This document shows, piece by piece, positions 15,276-23,384 of a stretch of DNA of 36,061 bases (position 1 is the stretch's first letter; each line of letters starts with the position of its first letter). The notes under the pieces are model-generated. The model was not told the DNA's origin. It ran no database searches and worked only from the letters and a program-made list of their open reading frames with translations. The translations under genes and the position numbers were made by a program. Source of the stretch: Comamonadaceae bacterium UBA2334 (lineage in GTDB: Bacteria > Pseudomonadota > Gammaproteobacteria > Burkholderiales > Burkholderiaceae_C); NCBI GenBank assembly GCA_002344885.1, contig DDUQ01000102.1:1-36061 (forward strand), read 5' to 3'.

Positions 15276-16328
15276 ATGCCCAAAACCAATGGTTCCCCCA
15301 TCGTCATCGACTGCCACGGCCACTACACCACCGCCCCCAAAGCCCTGGAGGCCTGGCGCAACCAGCAGATAGCCGGCATCAAAGACCCCTCGGTCAAGCC
15401 CCGTGTGGCTGACCTGAAAATCAGCGACGACGACATCCGCGAAACCATCCTGGGCAATCAGCTCAAGCTGATGAACGAGCGCGGCAACGACCTGACGCTG
15501 TTCAGCCCCCGCGCCAGCTTCATGGCCCACCACATTGGCGACTTCGAAGTCAGCAGCACCTGGGCCGCCATCTGCAACGAGCTGTGCTTTCGCGTGAGCG
15601 AGCTGTTCCCCGAGCACTTTGTGCCCGTGGCCATGCTCCCGCAAAGTCCCGGCGTGGACCCCGCCACCTGCATCCCCGAGCTGGAAAAGTGCGTCAAGGC
15701 ATACGGTGCTGTGGGCATCAACCTCAACCCCGACCCCAGCGGCGGCCACTGGACATCTCCCCCGCTGACCGACAAGCACTGGTACCCCATTTACGAAAAA
15801 ATGGTGGAGTACGACCTGCCCGCCATGATCCACGTCAGCACCAGCTGCAACGCCTGCTTTCACACCACCGGCGCGCACTACCTGAATGCCGACACCACCG
15901 CCTTCATGCAACTCATCCAGGGCGATTTGTTCAAGGACTTCCCCACGCTGAAATTCCTCATCCCCCACGGCGGCGGCGCCGTGCCCTACCACTGGGGGCG
16001 CTTCCGGGGCCTGGCGCAGGAAATGAAAAAGCCCCTGCTGGAAGAACACCTGATGAACAACGTGTTCTTCGACACCTGCGTCTACCACCAGCCGGGCATC
16101 AACCTGCTGAACACCGTCATCCCCGTCAAGAACGTGCTGTTTGCCAGCGAAATGATCGGCGCGGTGCGTGGCATCGATCCGCAAACGGGCTTCTACTACG
16201 ACGACACCAAGCGCTACATCGAAGCCTGCCCGCAACTGTCCACTGCCGACCGCGCGCAGATCTTCGAAGGCAACACCCGCCGCGTGTTCAGCCGCCTGGA
16301 TGCGCGGCTGAAGGCACGGGGCGTGTAA
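15276..16328 (+). CDS. ligJ: 4-oxalomesaconate hydratase (LigJ/PmdE)
   Basis: The 350-residue amidohydrolase-superfamily enzyme hydrates the oxalomesaconate-derived intermediate to 4-carboxy-4-hydroxy-2-oxoadipate. IDCHGHY near the N-terminus supplies His14 and His16. His186 (MIHVS), His231 (PHGGGA) and Glu292 (FASEM) are spaced like the metal-site residues of LigJ with a constant offset of eight. Length and the motif NPDPSGGHW also fit LigJ/PmdE. It follows the ModA-like gene after 51 bases and precedes ligK, as pmdE precedes pmdF in Comamonas. A 201-base inverted element separates it from ligK. Confidence 0.95.
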   Translation: MPKTNGSPIVIDCHGHYTTAPKALEAWRNQQIAGIKDPSVKPRVADLKISDDDIRETILGNQLKLMNERGNDLTLFSPRASFMAHHIGDFEVSSTWAAICNELCFRVSELFPEHFVPVAMLPQSPGVDPATCIPELEKCVKAYGAVGINLNPDPSGGHWTSPPLTDKHWYPIYEKMVEYDLPAMIHVSTSCNACFHTTGAHYLNADTTAFMQLIQGDLFKDFPTLKFLIPHGGGAVPYHWGRFRGLAQEMKKPLLEEHLMNNVFFDTCVYHQPGINLLNTVIPVKNVLFASEMIGAVRGIDPQTGFYYDDTKRYIEACPQLSTADRAQIFEGNTRRVFSRLDARLKARGV

Positions 16329-16344
16329 CACGACTGCGACCCGA

Positions 16345-16545
16345 ATGAGGGCGGGGCAAGGCATGGGCCGGGTGTCGGCGGCGCTGAGAAGCGCAGGGCG
16401 GCGGGGTGTCCGCGAGCAGCGCGGACAGGTCTGCTTGTTTGAGCGAAGCGAGTTTGCAGACCGTGCCCTGCCGACCGAGCATCGCAAGGAAACCGCCGCA
16501 GGCGGCCTCCGCCGTCGCCCGGCCCATGCCTTGCCCCACCCTCAT
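16345..16545. repeat. 201-base inverted element between ligJ and ligK
   Basis: The ends are 27-base inverted repeats (16345-16371 and 16519-16545) with one mismatch. The element contains nested hairpins: TGTCCGCG at 16407-16414 with CGCGGACA at 16420-16427, and GGTCTGC at 16428-16434 with GCAGACC at 16456-16462. It has no coding potential that looks real. Its form is that of a dispersed, MITE-like or REP-like palindromic repeat, which I recall as common in Comamonadaceae. As RNA it would fold strongly and could reduce read-through from ligJ to ligK. Confidence 0.75.
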
Positions 16546-16627
16546 GCGGCCCTCGAAAATCAACAAAAAATCACCTTTCATCGCTTTATAGAAAAGCACA
16601 ACCAGCTATTATTTAAGGATCATTACC

Positions 16628-17311
16628 ATGTTTGAACTGGGCGTCTGTTACCGCAACATCACACGCGCCGACCGCGCCGCAGCCGATGGCCTGGCTGCGC
16701 TGGGCAGCGCTACCGTGCACGAAGCCATGGGCCGCGTGGGCCTGCTCAAACCCTACATGCGCCCCATCTACCCCGGCAAACAGGTGTCGGGCACGGCCAT
16801 CACCGTGCTGCTGCAACCGGGGGATAACTGGATGCTGCACGTGGCGGCAGAGCAAATCAGGGAGGGCGACATCGTGGTGGCCGCCGTGACCGCCGAATGC
16901 ACCGATGGCTATTTTGGCGACCTGCTGGCCACCAGCTTCAAGGCACGGGGCGCGCGTGCCCTCATCATCGACGCAGGTGTGCGCGATGTGAAAACCCTGC
17001 AAGAGATGGACTTCCCCGTGTGGAGCAAAGCCATCAGCGCCAAGGGCTGCATCAAGGCCACGCTGGGCTCGGTCAACATCCCCATCGTTTGCGCAGGCAT
17101 GCTGGTCCACCCCGGCGACGTGGTGGTGGCCGACGACGACGGCGTGGCGGTGGTGCCTGCTGCACGCGCCATGGAAACCTGGAAAGCCGCCCAAAAGCGC
17201 GAAAGCTTTGAAGGCGAAAAGCGCGCCAAATTTGCCGCTGGCGTGCTGGGTCTGGACATGTACAACATGCGTCCAGGGCTGGAAAAAGCGGGCTTCCGCT
17301 ACATCGACTGA
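16628..17311 (+). CDS. ligK: 4-carboxy-4-hydroxy-2-oxoadipate aldolase (LigK/PmdF)
   Basis: The 227-residue RraA-fold, metal-dependent class II aldolase splits 4-carboxy-4-hydroxy-2-oxoadipate into pyruvate and oxaloacetate; the family also decarboxylates oxaloacetate. Key segments are GSATVHEAMGRVG, DGYFGDLLATSF, IIDAGVRDVKTL (the Arg119-Asp120 pair that binds pyruvate and metal in HMG/CHA aldolases) and VVVADDDGVAVVP. AAGGA lies 8 bases before the ATG. The 60 bases upstream are AT-rich and follow the 201-base element, so the gene could have its own promoter. This is the last pathway gene before the inserted signalling block. Confidence 0.95.
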   Translation: MFELGVCYRNITRADRAAADGLAALGSATVHEAMGRVGLLKPYMRPIYPGKQVSGTAITVLLQPGDNWMLHVAAEQIREGDIVVAAVTAECTDGYFGDLLATSFKARGARALIIDAGVRDVKTLQEMDFPVWSKAISAKGCIKATLGSVNIPIVCAGMLVHPGDVVVADDDGVAVVPAARAMETWKAAQKRESFEGEKRAKFAAGVLGLDMYNMRPGLEKAGFRYID

Positions 17312-17355
17312 CCACCGTCCACCCGGTTCACGGTCGGCCGAGGCGGAACAGAGGC

Positions 17356-18762
17356 TCAAATGCGCGCGAGCACGTCGGACAGTTCGATCTGGCGGATGGG
17401 TTTGGAGACGTAGTGGTCCATGCCGGCAGCCAGGCAACGCTCACGGTCGCCCTGCATGGCATTGGCTGTCATGGCCACAATGGGGTGGCGCAACCAGCCA
17501 TTGGCCACCTCGATGGCCCGGATGCGCTGCGTGGCCTCCAGCCCGCCCATGACCGGCATCTGCATGTCCATCAGGATCACGTCGAACCGCTCCCCGGCCA
17601 GCACGCGGTCCACGGCCACCTGGCCGTTGACAGCCAGCTCCACCGTGTGACCCCACTTGACCAGGATGCGAGAGGCCAGTTGCTGGTTGACCGGGTGGTC
17701 CTCTACCAGCAACACATGCAATGACCGCCCGGGTTGTGCGCCCGGCGCGGCACCCGCCCGACCCGAGGCCGTGGCACCGGCAGCAGCCGCACCCACCGCC
17801 ACCCGCCCGAAGGGAAGCTCGAAGCTGAAGCGGGTACCCTTCCCGAGCTCGCTCTCGACACTGACCTCGCCGCCCATGAGCGTGACCAGCCGTTGGGTGA
17901 TGGTCAACCCCAGCCCGGTGCCGCCGAACTGGCGCGTGGTGCTGGCATCGGCCTGCGAGAAGGCCTCGAAAATAGTGCCCAGCTTATCGGCAGCGATGCC
18001 GATACCCGTGTCAGCCACCACACAACGCAGGCGCACGGCCAAGCTGTCCTGTGCCACGCAAGTCAGGCTGACCACCACCTCACCTTGCGGCGAGAACTTG
18101 ATGGCATTGCCCACCAGATTGAGCAAGATCTGCCGCAAACGCGTGGGGTCACCGCGCACCTGCACGGGCACCTCGGCGGCAATGTCCAGGCACACCTCCA
18201 GCCCTTTGTCCTGCGCCTTGACGGCAAGCAGGCGCAACACCTCGGCCACCGTTTGGTGGATATCAAAGGGCACGGCTTCGATCGTCAGTTTGCCTGCCTC
18301 GATTTTCGAGAAATCCAGGATGTCGTTGATGATGCCCAGCAGGGCATCGGCCGAACTCTTGACAGTTTCAAGGTAATGGCGGCGCTCGGCTTCGTTGTCG
18401 GTCTCCAGCGCCAGGTCGGTCATGCCCAGGATGCCGTTCATGGGTGTGCGGATTTCGTGGCTCATGTTGGCCAGGAAGTCGCTTTTGGCCTGGTTGGCCG
18501 CCTGCGCCGTGTCGCGCGCAGCCTGCAACACCCGCTGCGCCTCCTGAAGCCGGGCGTTGGCCAGCTCCGCCTGCTGCAAAGCCTCGGTCAACTCACGGGT
18601 GCGCTCGTGCACCTGCTGCTCCAGGCTGACGGTCGAGAGCTGCAAAGCCTGGTTGGCGTTGTACAGCGCCAGCGACTTCTCCTCAAGCAGCTGCTCGGCC
18701 TGTTTGCGACTGGCCCGTTCACGCTCCAAGCGCCTGTTCAGGCGCTCGACGTCATCGGTCAT
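17356..18762 (-). CDS. Soluble hybrid histidine kinase with receiver domain, H-NOX partner
   Basis: The 468-residue protein starts at the ATG at 18762, which overlaps the H-NOX stop as ATGA. Residues 1-95 are a long charged coiled coil. They are followed by HisKA (ANMSHEIRTPMNGILG, His102), HATPase (Asn219 in the N box, DTGIGI at 251-256, GGTGLGL at 280-286), an Ala/Gly/Pro linker (about 322-345) and a receiver domain with the phospho-acceptor Asp399 in ILMDMQMPVMGG. There is no membrane segment and no sensor domain of its own. The coupled H-NOX protein is therefore the likely input, as in known H-NOX/HahK pairs. The final output is not encoded nearby except for the upstream diguanylate cyclase. 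Confidence 0.93.
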   Translation of the reverse strand: MTDDVERLNRRLERERASRKQAEQLLEEKSLALYNANQALQLSTVSLEQQVHERTRELTEALQQAELANARLQEAQRVLQAARDTAQAANQAKSDFLANMSHEIRTPMNGILGMTDLALETDNEAERRHYLETVKSSADALLGIINDILDFSKIEAGKLTIEAVPFDIHQTVAEVLRLLAVKAQDKGLEVCLDIAAEVPVQVRGDPTRLRQILLNLVGNAIKFSPQGEVVVSLTCVAQDSLAVRLRCVVADTGIGIAADKLGTIFEAFSQADASTTRQFGGTGLGLTITQRLVTLMGGEVSVESELGKGTRFSFELPFGRVAVGAAAAGATASGRAGAAPGAQPGRSLHVLLVEDHPVNQQLASRILVKWGHTVELAVNGQVAVDRVLAGERFDVILMDMQMPVMGGLEATQRIRAIEVANGWLRHPIVAMTANAMQGDRERCLAAGMDHYVSKPIRQIELSDVLARI

Positions 18763-19301
18763 ACACGTGTCAGCGCAAACCGCTCGGAGCGGGCATCGCC
18801 CTCGCCCACCACGGTGCGCGCGATGGTGATGCCACCGCCAAAGTGCGCAATGCACCCGCGCATCAGCCCCTCGGCCAGGTCTTCGAAGTGCCGTCCGGAC
18901 TGGTAGAGCAACACCAGTTCACGGTCGGTGTGCCGCTCGATATCAAAGCGTGGCAATTCGGCATCGGGGTAGAGCTTGCGCACTTCGCGGTGAATGATGT
19001 CTTCGATGCCCGCCAGGAAGGTGAATGCATCGGTCACGCCGACAAAAAAAGCCGGGTACCCCGCCACAAACCGCCCGAACAGGTGCTCGCCAAAAGCCAG
19101 CAGCAAGTCCCTGACCGCAGCACCGCTGCGCTTTGACAGCGCCACCACCAATGCCACCATTTCATCGTGCGGGTAAGTGCCCACGGCGGTGTACGCGCCA
19201 CCGGAGGGCAGGTTGGCATCGTCGATGATGTCATCCACCATGTCGGCCGAAAAACGGCTTTCGACCATTTCCAGAAACTCTGTGAAAACAACGCCTTTCA
19301 T
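18759..19301 (-). CDS. H-NOX (haem nitric oxide/oxygen binding) sensor protein
   Basis: The protein is 180 residues from the ATG at 19301, preceded by GGAGGAG. It is a full-length stand-alone H-NOX domain. IIHREVRKLYPDAELPRF carries the proximal haem ligand His104. YQSGR at 133-137 is the YxSxR motif that holds the haem propionates. LPSGGAYTAVG and GEHLFGRFVAGYP also match the family. The distal pocket has no obvious Tyr for oxygen binding, but this cannot be settled from sequence alone. In proteobacteria such proteins sense NO and control a neighbouring kinase or cyclic-di-GMP enzyme; here both flank it in one operon. Confidence 0.95.
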   Translation of the reverse strand: MKGVVFTEFLEMVESRFSADMVDDIIDDANLPSGGAYTAVGTYPHDEMVALVVALSKRSGAAVRDLLLAFGEHLFGRFVAGYPAFFVGVTDAFTFLAGIEDIIHREVRKLYPDAELPRFDIERHTDRELVLLYQSGRHFEDLAEGLMRGCIAHFGGGITIARTVVGEGDARSERFALTRV

Positions 19302-19377
19302 GGCTGCTCCTCCAATGCGTGTGCTGACGGTGGATTGTGCGCGAAACTCGATGCAACCCGACGAGGCGGCGGCAACG

Positions 19378-20523
19378 TCAATCCGCCGCCACCACCCGGT
19401 TGCGCCCGTCGGCTTTGGCGGCGTACAGCGCACGGTCCGCGCGGCGGAACCATTCTGCGGCGCTTTCGGCCGCCTGCAACCCGGCCACCCCGAATGAAGC
19501 GGGCAGGCAAATGGTTGTCGACCCGTCCTGGATGCTGGCAGCCGCCAGCACCTGGCGCAACCGCTCGGCCAACGGCAGGGCAGATGCCACATCTGTCAGC
19601 GGCAGCACCACCAGAAATTCCTCGCCGCCCACGCGCCCCAGCATGTCACCGGTGCGCAACTCGGCATGCACCACTCGGACAACCTCCTTCAGCGCGCGAT
19701 CACCGGTGGGGTGACCGTAGGTGTCATTGATGTGTTTGAAACGGTCCAGGTCAAACATGATCAGCGTGGCCGGTGTCCCATGGCGGGCCCGGTTGGCCAC
19801 CAGGCTGTCCAGAAAACCGAACACATGTCTGCGGCTGCACGCGCCTGTCAGTTGGTCGTGCGTCAACAGATCGGTGAGTTTTTCAACCAGCACCAGGTTT
19901 CGGGCGCTTTGCTCCACATCGCGCAACAACACCAGCCGGATTTCGCGGCAGTAGCCCAGTTCGACCACCATCGCCGTCAGAAGCCCGATTGCAATCAAGT
20001 GCCCGATCTGGACCTGGTGGGTCAGCACATGCACCAGGGGCACCAGGTTGATGGCAGCGTAGTAAAGCGCTGACGCGCTGGCATAGGCAGCCATGGTGAC
20101 CATGCTGATGCCGGCCACCCCCACCACAACCGTCACCACCAGAAAATAATGCACGGTTTCGCTACCTGCCCAGCCCACCCAGACCGCACTGCCCCAGCAA
20201 ACGCCCGCCATGCCTGCAAGGCCCGCCTGTACCCGCCCCCATGCGTCAGCCGCCCCGCCTTCGGCCAGCGCCTGTTTGCACCGTGTGCCCGCCCAGAAGA
20301 TCAGACCTTCCACCGCCAGCATCACAGCACCCCAGCCGACGGCACGCTCCCATCCCACGGTGGTCCAGAACACCCATACAAGCAGCAGAATGCCCGCAAA
20401 CGCACTCACCGCGCCCGCCATGCAGCGCTCGTTGAACGCACGCAGGCGTTCGGTCCGCGCCAGGTCGCGGATGCGAGATTCGTCCAGCAGTTGGGGCGGC
20501 ACCGAGTCCGCTGCGCGTGTCAT
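19378..20523 (-). CDS. Membrane diguanylate cyclase (GGDEF)
   Basis: The protein is about 381 residues from the ATG at 20523; a GTG at 20553 is an alternative, and neither has a good ribosome-binding site. Residues about 36-190 contain five to six hydrophobic segments. The GGDEF domain follows: FDLDRFKHINDTYGHPTGD binds metal and GTP, and GGEEF is at 299-303. RTGD at 290-293, five residues before GGEEF, is the inhibitory site for product feedback. The enzyme should therefore be an active, feedback-controlled cyclase making cyclic-di-GMP. It lies 76 bases upstream of the H-NOX gene on the same strand. Confidence 0.93.
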   Translation of the reverse strand: MTRAADSVPPQLLDESRIRDLARTERLRAFNERCMAGAVSAFAGILLLVWVFWTTVGWERAVGWGAVMLAVEGLIFWAGTRCKQALAEGGAADAWGRVQAGLAGMAGVCWGSAVWVGWAGSETVHYFLVVTVVVGVAGISMVTMAAYASASALYYAAINLVPLVHVLTHQVQIGHLIAIGLLTAMVVELGYCREIRLVLLRDVEQSARNLVLVEKLTDLLTHDQLTGACSRRHVFGFLDSLVANRARHGTPATLIMFDLDRFKHINDTYGHPTGDRALKEVVRVVHAELRTGDMLGRVGGEEFLVVLPLTDVASALPLAERLRQVLAAASIQDGSTTICLPASFGVAGLQAAESAAEWFRRADRALYAAKADGRNRVVAAD

Positions 20524-20701
20524 GGGTGCATTGTCGTGCAAGCCACTCGACACCAGGCTGACGAACAGACCTCAACCGCGCAAAGTCTGACGCTCCCTGT
20601 TCAGGCCGGATCAGGACTTTCCCGTACAAAGTCGCCCGTGTGTCAGCCGGTTGAGCACTGCTGGCGCACCGTGTGTGTTTTGTCTTTGCCGAAAGCCAAC
20701 C

Positions 20702-23107
20702 ATGACACAGCGCCTGCCCGCCGCCCTCCTGCCCATCGCCCTCGCCAGCCTGCTGGCCAGCTGTGCCCACCTGCCCGGTGGCACGGCTGGCACGGCTGGC
20801 ACTGCCACCATCGTGCGCACCACACACGGCATTCCGCACATCACCGCCCCCGACATCGAAACGCTGGCCTACGGTGTGGCGTATGCCCATGCGCAAGACA
20901 ACGTGTGCCAGACGGCGGACCATTTGGTGACAGTGCGCGGCGAGCGCGCGCAGTTCTTTGGCGAAAAGGGCACTGGCATCCTGGGCGTGCGCACGCTGCC
21001 CAACCCGGTCATTGACGTGTTCGTGTCTGCCCATATGGACGATGCCCGTCTGGCCAAACTCTGGGCAGCATCCAGCGCAGCCAACCAGGCACAGGCACGC
21101 GGCTATGTGGCGGGCTACAACCGGTTCCTGCAAGACCAAGCGGGCAAACTGCCTGCCGAATGCAACGGCCAGGCCTGGGTGCGCCCCATGACGCTGGTCG
21201 ACCTGTACCGCGCCACCGAGGTGGTGCAGGTGCAAGCCGGGGCCGGTGCGCTGGCCGATGCCATCTACGGTGCCAGGCCCCCGCAGGCGGCTGCCACCAA
21301 AACCGGGCAGACACCCGGCCACGGCACCCTTGCCCAGCCGGCCGCCGACCCCACACCCGAGCGCCTGGCAGACGCACAGGCGCTGATGCGCGAAGCCGGG
21401 CTGCTGGACTCCCCCCTGGGCTCCAACGCCTGGGCCTTCGGCAAGGAGACCACGGCCAACGGCAAAGGCATGCTGCTGGGCAACCCGCACTTTCCGTGGG
21501 TGGGCACCAGCCGCTTCTACCAGATGCACCTGACCATTCCCGGCCAGTTCGACGTGATGGGGGCCAGCATTGGCCTGTCGAGCGTGGTGCAGATCGGTTT
21601 CAACAAAGACGTCGCGTGGTCGCACACCGTTTCCACCGGCAAGCGCTTCACGCTGCACGAACTGGCGCTGGTGCCCGGCAAGCCCACCCAATACCTGATG
21701 GACGGACAGCCCCGGGACATGCAAGCCAGGACCGTCACCTACAAAGTCAAAGGCGACAACGGCCAGCTCACCGACAAAACCCACACGGTCTGGACCACAC
21801 ACTTCGGCCCGGTGCTTGTTTTGCCACGCGCAGGCCTGGCCTGGAACGCCCAGGTGGCCTACACGCTGCAAGACGCCAACGCCGGTGGCCTGCGCACCAC
21901 CGAAACCTACCTGGGCTTTGCCAAAGCCCAACGCGTGGAAGACATGCGCCAGGCACTGAACAACCTGGGCACATCCTGGGTGAACACCCTTGCGGCCGAC
22001 CGCCACGGCAACACCCTGTACGCAGACATGAGCGTGGTGCCCGACGTGGACGCGGCTCACCTGCAACGCTGTGCGCCCAGCAAAGGCGCTGCGGCTCTGC
22101 TGCCAGCAGCGGGCCTGGTGGTGCTGAACGGCAGCCGCGCCGACTGCGACTGGAAGAAAGACCCCACCTCACCCGTACCCGGCCTGACACCGCCCAGCCG
22201 GATGCCGTCGGTGATGCGCACCGACTGGGTTCACAACAGCAACGACAGCTTCTTCTACACCCACCCCGCCGTGAAGTGGCCCGCGATTTCCCCGCTGGTG
22301 GGTGACGACGTGGTGCGCCGCGCCCGCACGCGGTCGGAGCTGATTGAAATCCCGGAGCTGCTGGGCAAAGGCAAGGTCACCCTGGCCGGTATGCAGGCGC
22401 AGCTGTTCGAGAACCGGAACCTCATGGCCCGCCACATCCTGCCCGACCTGCTGGCCGGCTGCAAAGCCCTGGCCACGCCCAGCGCAGATGTGCGCGACGG
22501 CTGCGCCGCCCTGCAAACCTTCGCCAGCGGCGGCATGCGCAACGACACGAGCGCCCGCGGGGCTCACCTGTTCCGCGAGTTCTGGCGCACGGCCAGCCAG
22601 ATCCCTGGCGTGTACCGCGAGCCCTTCGACAAAACCCGTCCGGTAGACACACCGACTGGCCTGAAACTGGCCGACGCCGCCACCGCCACCAAGGTGTGGG
22701 ACGCCTTGACCGGTGCCGTGAAAAAAGTGCGCGACGCGGGCTTTGCGCTGGATGCGGAACTGGGCAGCGTGCAACGTGCGGTGTTCACCGATGCAGCCAT
22801 ACCGGTGCACGGCGGAGACGAGATCGAGGGCACCCTCAACAATATCGGCGACCGCGCCCGCCCCGGCATCAGCGCCAAAGGCATCCGCATCGATTACGGC
22901 ACCAGCTATGTGCAGACTGTGACGTTCGACGACCGTGGGCCCGTGGCACAAGCACTGCTGACGTTTGGCCAGAGCACCAACCCTGCATCGCCACACCAGA
23001 CCGACCAGCTCAAGCTCTACGCGGCCAAGCAGTGGCCCACGCTGCCCTTCCACGCTGAAGACATCCAGCGCCAGCGCATCGGGGAACCGTTGGTATTGAA
23101 GCGTTGA
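20702..23107 (+). CDS. Penicillin acylase/AHL-acylase family lipoprotein (Ntn-hydrolase, S45)
   Basis: The protein is 801 residues from the ATG at 20702. It opens with a lipoprotein leader (ALASLLASC, Cys21). The precursor is expected to cut itself before Ser241 in LDSPLGSNAWAFG, the Gly-Ser bond that frees the N-terminal nucleophile of the beta chain. LGNPHFPW, the VQIGFNKDVAWSHTVSTGKRF segment and a late Asn in GTLNNIGDR are typical of aculeacin/AHL acylases (PvdQ, QuiP, AhlM type). The enzyme would act outside the cytoplasmic membrane and cleave amides such as acyl-homoserine lactones; the substrate is inference. The gene is divergent from the diguanylate cyclase gene (178-base gap) and precedes ligI. 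Confidence 0.9.
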   Translation: MTQRLPAALLPIALASLLASCAHLPGGTAGTAGTATIVRTTHGIPHITAPDIETLAYGVAYAHAQDNVCQTADHLVTVRGERAQFFGEKGTGILGVRTLPNPVIDVFVSAHMDDARLAKLWAASSAANQAQARGYVAGYNRFLQDQAGKLPAECNGQAWVRPMTLVDLYRATEVVQVQAGAGALADAIYGARPPQAAATKTGQTPGHGTLAQPAADPTPERLADAQALMREAGLLDSPLGSNAWAFGKETTANGKGMLLGNPHFPWVGTSRFYQMHLTIPGQFDVMGASIGLSSVVQIGFNKDVAWSHTVSTGKRFTLHELALVPGKPTQYLMDGQPRDMQARTVTYKVKGDNGQLTDKTHTVWTTHFGPVLVLPRAGLAWNAQVAYTLQDANAGGLRTTETYLGFAKAQRVEDMRQALNNLGTSWVNTLAADRHGNTLYADMSVVPDVDAAHLQRCAPSKGAAALLPAAGLVVLNGSRADCDWKKDPTSPVPGLTPPSRMPSVMRTDWVHNSNDSFFYTHPAVKWPAISPLVGDDVVRRARTRSELIEIPELLGKGKVTLAGMQAQLFENRNLMARHILPDLLAGCKALATPSADVRDGCAALQTFASGGMRNDTSARGAHLFREFWRTASQIPGVYREPFDKTRPVDTPTGLKLADAATATKVWDALTGAVKKVRDAGFALDAELGSVQRAVFTDAAIPVHGGDEIEGTLNNIGDRARPGISAKGIRIDYGTSYVQTVTFDDRGPVAQALLTFGQSTNPASPHQTDQLKLYAAKQWPTLPFHAEDIQRQRIGEPLVLKR

Positions 23108-23384
23108 TTTCAGACAAAAAAAGGCCACAGCGCTCGTTTTTATTGAATAGTTTGCTACGCTCTTAGTTCTTCTGCCGCCACAAGAGTCGGTGGCAGGCCG
23201 CTGGCGGCTCAGGGGTTGCCAGACTGTCCCAGCCGTCGGCCAGGGTGCGCCACACACAATGGGCACACCGTTGCGGGCATCAACTTTTCTGATAACAGAA
23301 AGTGCGTCATGCGGCTTGGTGAATACGGGGATCGATCTCACAATCGCCTTCTCCCTGTGTCTACCTTTGCCCTGCCTGCCGCGC
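23108..23384. other. Intergenic stretch between the acylase gene and ligI
   Basis: I see no convincing gene in these 277 bases. The first 60 bases, with an A run, GGCCACAGCGCTCG and a T run, look like a degenerate copy of a short Comamonadaceae intergenic repeat and may end transcription of the acylase gene. GCCGCCA at about 23173 pairs with TGGCGGC. TTTCTG at 23286-23291 and CAGAAA at 23296-23301 form a small perfect palindrome 84 bases from ligI, a candidate regulator site. A promoter for ligI-ligABC is expected here because the preceding gene is unrelated. Confidence 0.5.

Noticed and set aside
16428..16462. Inner hairpin of the 201-base element as a terminator or small RNA
   Set aside because: There is no U tract and no promoter; it is better explained as part of the repeat element.
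13611..16487. A 958-codon open frame on the minus strand
   Set aside because: It runs antisense to the LysR start region, the ModA-like gene and ligJ, whose products match families over their full length. The frame is a by-product of GC-rich codon use.
20246..22066. A 606-codon minus-strand frame across the acylase gene
   Set aside because: The sequence has no family features, while the plus-strand acylase and the GGDEF gene in another frame are clear.
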